Shown: positions 60,894 through 64,000 of the stretch, piece after piece
Position numbering within the stretch: the first letter of the stretch is position 1
Layout: the number at the start of each line of letters is the position of its first letter
Assembly (NCBI GenBank): GCA_045649685.1
Contig: JAZRQJ010000015.1
Span: 1 to 64,000, forward strand
DNA from: RUG12519 sp045649685
GTDB taxonomy: Bacteria > Bacillota > Clostridia > Oscillospirales > Ruminococcaceae
DNA: 64,000 nt
Direction of reading: 5' to 3'
The notes under the pieces: model-generated
The model's database searches: none
What the model saw: only the letters and a program-made list of their open reading frames with translations
What the model was told of the DNA's origin: nothing
Position numbers and translations under genes: made by a program

Positions 60894-61703
60894 ATGAAAA
60901 GGACGAAAAAGCGTAGATTAAATACTAGGGATGCTGCACGGCTTAGAAATGCCACCGTGCGTAAGAGACGTAGAAAGAGAAAATATATGCTGTATTACAT
61001 TTTGATTTTTATTATTTTCGTTACTACAGCAGTTTCTCTCTCTTTAACTGTGTTTTTTAATATTGATGAGATAGTGGTTTTGAATTCTGGAGCGCATACT
61101 ACGGATGAAATCACATCAATAGGAAATGTTAAAATTGGGGACAATTTGTTGAGGACAAGTTTGAAAAAGATAGAGGATAATATATTAGATGAATGTTTAG
61201 ACTTTGATAAAGTTAGCGTAAAAAGATCTTTTCCTAATAAGCTTATTATTGATTGTTTACCGTGTGATGTAAAGTTTTGTTATCAAAAAAATGATGGTAT
61301 GTATGTTTATGTTTCTAGTTGTGGAAGGGTGACTGAAACTGAACAATCGGCACCGCCTGATAATACATTGATTTTAAAAATAGACACTGATTTTTTTGAA
61401 GATTGTCAGAAAGGACAATATATAGAATTACCCCAAGAAGATAAAACAAAAATAAATACATTAATCAATAAGTTAGATAGTGTGGGCTGCAGAGATATTA
61501 ACAGAATTGTTTTTGAAGAATCAAAAATATATGTTACATATCAAAATAGAATTGTTATTGAAATACCAGATATATCTAAAACAAACTATATGATAGATAT
61601 GTCTATGAATATAATTAATGATTATATTGGACTTAATGAACGTGGGAAAATATTTTTAGACAATTTTGGGCAATCTGTTCATTTTTTGCCGGAAAGCACA
61701 TAA
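60894..61703 (+). CDS. ftsQ: cell division protein FtsQ/DivIB
   Basis: DivIB/FtsQ stabilises the septal FtsL-DivIC complex. The 269-residue product has a very basic cytoplasmic start (MKRTKKRRLNTRDAARLRNA), one membrane segment (about residues 32-55), a POTRA domain (FNIDEIVVLNSGAHTTDEIT and KVSVKRSFPNKLIIDCLPCD) and a beta domain. Identity in this family is low; the call rests on topology, POTRA pattern and position between murA and ftsZ. GGAGAAGG precedes the ATG. Confidence 0.87.
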   Translation: MKRTKKRRLNTRDAARLRNATVRKRRRKRKYMLYYILIFIIFVTTAVSLSLTVFFNIDEIVVLNSGAHTTDEITSIGNVKIGDNLLRTSLKKIEDNILDECLDFDKVSVKRSFPNKLIIDCLPCDVKFCYQKNDGMYVYVSSCGRVTETEQSAPPDNTLILKIDTDFFEDCQKGQYIELPQEDKTKINTLINKLDSVGCRDINRIVFEESKIYVTYQNRIVIEIPDISKTNYMIDMSMNIINDYIGLNERGKIFLDNFGQSVHFLPEST

Positions 61704-61728
61704 ATTTACAAAAAAATGTTAATTTTGT

Positions 61729-61762
61729 GTTAATTTTGTATATAAAATTTAACAATTTTTTT
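61729..61762 (+). terminator. possible terminator after ftsQ
   Basis: GTTAA-TTTT pairs with AAAA-TTAAC with one bulged T, followed two bases later by seven T residues. The left arm is the second copy of a perfect 11-bp tandem repeat, GTTAATTTTGT, at 61718-61739. It would separate ftsZ from the murein genes. Confidence 0.45.
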
Positions 61763-61800
61763 ACTTCAATTTTGTCGAGTAGCATGGAATTATTCGCCAC

Positions 61801-61929
61801 ATTTTGTGTACAAAATCGGTGAGAGGTATGAATAAATTTATAAAAAACTGTTGAAATTATTTTTTTTATATGATACCATAAACTATATATAAAATTTAGA
61901 ATAATTTTGTGTAACTGTTTTGTTATAAT
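61801..61929 (+). promoter_or_regulatory. ftsZ upstream region with an operator-like repeat and a weak promoter
   Basis: The 340-nt gap before ftsZ holds no gene. ATTTTGT/ACAAAAT with a 2-nt centre at 61801-61816 looks like a dimeric operator. TATAAT at 61924-61929 is the best -10, but its -35 is poor. The transcript would have a leader of about 110 nt. Confidence 0.35.
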
Positions 61930-62043
61930 TCTTGATTTGTATATGAAAAAATAAATGTTTTTTAATATATATATCGTGTAAAACTTCACGTACATAATTG
62001 AATGGAGTAACGTTGGAATTTAAATGTATAGGAGGAAACGATT

Positions 62044-63150
62044 TTGAGTAGCATAAATATTATGCATGATGATGATTATGCAGTAAACATTAAGGTAACA
62101 GGCGTTGGTGGCGGCGGTGGAAATGCCGTAAATCGTATGGTAGATTCTGATATGAAGTATGTAGATTTTATAGCTATAAATACTGATAATCAGATTTTGT
62201 TTTCTTCTAAGGCTAGCCACAAGGTTGCAATTGGTGCAAAAACAACTAAAGGTGATGGAGCAGGAGGAAATCCAGAAGTAGGAGAAGGTGCTGCTGAAGA
62301 AAGCAGAGAAGAAATAGCAGCAGCTTTAAAAGGAGCTCAGATGCTGTTTATTACAGCTGGTATGGGTGGAGGAACTGGAACTGGTGCTGCACCTGTTGTT
62401 GCTCAGATTGCTCGTGAAATGGGAATATTAACTATTGGAGTTGTTACCAAACCTTTTAATTTTGAAGGTGCTATGCGTATGCGTCAAGCTGAACAAGGTA
62501 TAGCAAAATTAAGAGCATGTGTAGATTCTTTAGTTGTTGTTCCTAATGAAAGACTAAAGATGTTAGAGGATCGTAAAATTACATTTGCTAATGCGTTCCA
62601 AGCTGCGGACGATGTTTTGCAGCAGGGAGTTAAGAGTATTTCAGAGCTGATAAATACATCTGGATTTATTAACTTGGACTTTGCTGATGTTAGCACGATT
62701 ATGAAGGATGCAGGATATGCCCATATGGGTGTTGCTAGTGCTCAAGGGAAGGACAAGGCTATTATTGCTGCTGAGAGTGCAATTTCGAGTCCGCTTCTTG
62801 AAACATCTATTGATGGGGCAAAGGGATTAATTATAAATATAACCGCTCCTCCAACAATTGAGTTTGATGAAATTGACGCTGCAACTAGTCATATTAGTCA
62901 GAGTGTTGATCCTGAAGCTAATATAATATTTGGTGTTGCATTTGATGAGAGTTTAGAGGATGAGTTAAAGATAACTGTTATTGCTACTGGTTTTGATACT
63001 GAGTTCAAAGATAAGATAAGAAAAACGACAGTTTCAGATGTTAATCAAGATGACTTAGATGATGTCGATGCTGCTGGTGGATTTGAAGATGTTGTAGATG
63101 TAGATGATGATTTCACTAAGATATTAGACATTTTTAAGAATAAAAACTAG
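62044..63150 (+). CDS. ftsZ: cell division protein FtsZ
   Basis: FtsZ is the tubulin-like GTPase that forms the division ring. The 368-residue product has KVTGVGGGGGNAVNRMVDS, DFIAINTDNQIL, the GTP signature GMGGGTGTGAAPVVAQIARE near residue 105, and the synergy loop with TSGFINLDFADVSTIM. After residue 320 comes an acidic linker (DDLDDVDAAGGFEDVVDVDD) and the end FTKILDIFKNKN, which differs from the usual C-terminal peptide with its DIPxF(L/I)R core. The TTG start at 62044 follows AGGAGGAAA. ftsA is not beside it. Confidence 0.97.
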   Translation: MSSINIMHDDDYAVNIKVTGVGGGGGNAVNRMVDSDMKYVDFIAINTDNQILFSSKASHKVAIGAKTTKGDGAGGNPEVGEGAAEESREEIAAALKGAQMLFITAGMGGGTGTGAAPVVAQIAREMGILTIGVVTKPFNFEGAMRMRQAEQGIAKLRACVDSLVVVPNERLKMLEDRKITFANAFQAADDVLQQGVKSISELINTSGFINLDFADVSTIMKDAGYAHMGVASAQGKDKAIIAAESAISSPLLETSIDGAKGLIINITAPPTIEFDEIDAATSHISQSVDPEANIIFGVAFDESLEDELKITVIATGFDTEFKDKIRKTTVSDVNQDDLDDVDAAGGFEDVVDVDDDFTKILDIFKNKN

Positions 63151-63444
63151 TGCTTAAGGTTAGAAAATATCCTTTAACACGAGATCTTGATATTACGTTT
63201 TTCAAAAATTAAAATGACTATTATTGTTTATTTTTGGGTTAGATTCATTTTGTTTTTGAGGATTTATTCATTGAAATTTTTGTGAAAAGTTTGAAGATCT
63301 TCTGTTTGAATTGACGGGAGATTTTTGCTTTTTGTTTATTGGCATATTTAAGATGTTACATACATTAATATAATGATTATTTGTAAGGTTTTATTCGCAT
63401 TTATCAAAAATATGGTTAATATTATTTGAAAGTGGGATGTTATT

Positions 63445-64000
63445 ATGGCAGAAGAGCAAAAATTTAGAACGTCGGTTTTTGGTGGCTTTGATAAAAAGAA
63501 TGTGGTTCAATATATTACTAATATGATGGAGAAATTTGATGTTGAGATTGATTCTTTAAAAAAAGAGCATGAAGATCAAATTAAACAAAAAGATGCTATA
63601 ATTTCTGATTTTGAATCTAAATATAAGACGGCTTTAATTCAAATCCAAAATTTGAAAAATAAAATGGCTAAAAACCAAGAGAGTTATCAAGAAATAATCG
63701 ATGAAAAAATAAAGTTACTTGACAAGAAAGAAAATACTATATGTAAAATGGATAAAAAAATCAATAATATGGAAATTGAAATTAGTGAGTTGAAAAGTGA
63801 AGATAAAAAGATTGAAAATAAAATTCAACAGGCAGAAATGGTTGCTAAGAGTCGTGTTAATAAGATTGTAAAGCATGCAAAGAGAAAAATAGAAGAAGAA
63901 TATAGAGAGCATGTTGAGTTAGCTGATAAGGAAAGTCGATCTTTGAGAAAAAAAGCAAGGGAAGAAGCATCCAGAGTTTTGAAAAATGCAGCGGATAGAG
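63445..64000 (+). CDS. DivIVA-like coiled-coil protein (3' truncated by window edge)
   Basis: The 185 visible residues begin MAEEQKFRTSVFGGFDKKNV followed by VQYITNMMEKFDVEIDSLKK, then an almost unbroken heptad-rich coiled coil with many Lys and Glu (for example MVAKSRVNKIVKHAKRKIEE). The FGGFDKKxVxxYI start resembles the lipid-binding head of DivIVA/GpsB-like proteins, and a place downstream of ftsZ fits a division or pole role. It is still open at 64000. The 294-nt spacer before it has TATAAT at 63369-63374 without a good -35 and a GAAGATCTTC palindrome at 63293-63302. Confidence 0.75.
   Translation, partial: MAEEQKFRTSVFGGFDKKNVVQYITNMMEKFDVEIDSLKKEHEDQIKQKDAIISDFESKYKTALIQIQNLKNKMAKNQESYQEIIDEKIKLLDKKENTICKMDKKINNMEIEISELKSEDKKIENKIQQAEMVAKSRVNKIVKHAKRKIEEEYREHVELADKESRSLRKKAREEASRVLKNAADR

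Noticed and set aside
61771..61779. Spo0A-box-like TTTGTCGAG before ftsZ
   Set aside because: It differs by one base from the Bacillus box, is a single copy, and a nine-base match is expected by chance in such AT-rich sequence.
61633..61995. Minus-strand open frame of 120 codons between ftsQ and ftsZ
   Set aside because: It overlaps the end of ftsQ, has AT-driven composition, no good ribosome binding site and no recognisable domain.
63293..63302. Palindrome GAAGATCTTC in the spacer after ftsZ
   Set aside because: It is a ten-base palindrome without a loop or T-run and without a second copy, so no function can be supported.

Overview
The window reads as a chromosome segment of an AT-rich Gram-positive bacterium of the Clostridia, perhaps near the Oscillospiraceae/Ruminococcaceae. 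The support is low G+C, strong purine-rich ribosome binding sites, frequent TTG and GTG starts, zinc-type S14, S4 and L36, a KOW-protein gene between map and infA, YqeG and VanW family proteins, and a dcw cluster beginning with mraZ. A DNPR motif in MurE points to meso-diaminopimelate peptidoglycan. No phage, transposon, CRISPR array or rRNA operon is visible. Most of the content is core housekeeping genes.

Layout. 1-5330: end of a translation/RNA operon (infB truncated at the left edge, rbfA, nrnA-like, truB, ribF), then a lone tRNA-Ala(GGC). 5665-12676: envelope genes: lemA with a DUF2207 protein, a lipoprotein with an amidohydrolase fold that has lost its metal ligands, and a MacB-like ABC exporter. 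12781-28774: an uninterrupted S10-spc-alpha ribosomal superoperon of 32 genes (rpsJ to rplQ), including secY, adk, map, infA and rpoA, preceded by a leader of about 300 nt. 28847-38507: a rhamnose polysaccharide locus with two glycosyltransferases, dTDP-rhamnose synthesis (rfbA, D, B, C), an ABC exporter and a methyltransferase fused to two glycosyltransferase domains. It faces galE across a shared terminator. 39684-46352: ispD-ispF, a DUF3343 protein with a cysteine desulfurase, an orphan peptide-binding lipoprotein, an unidentified probable TIM-barrel protein, a YqeG-type HAD phosphatase and a VanW protein. 46401-48540: glmS on the minus strand with a glmS ribozyme leader. 48748-63150: the dcw cluster (mraZ, rsmH, ftsL-like, PASTA penicillin-binding protein, murE, murF, mraY, ftsW, murG, murA, ftsQ/divIB, ftsZ), then the start of a DivIVA-like gene cut by the right edge.

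How the genes work together. GlmS supplies amino sugar for the UDP-GlcNAc that MurA uses. MurE, MurF, MraY and MurG build lipid II, and FtsW and the PASTA penicillin-binding protein polymerise and cross-link it at the FtsZ ring. The rhamnose locus should make and export a wall polysaccharide. The remaining blocks are ribosome synthesis and translation initiation.

The most interesting signals are regulatory or unusual in sequence: the dead amidohydrolase lipoprotein; two different but equally structured tandem hairpin elements before rplC; mutually exclusive hairpins in the rpsJ leader; TGG motifs phased at 10 bp over the mraZ promoter; and a hairpin between a strong ribosome binding site and the murG start. 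I found no clearly new multi-gene system.
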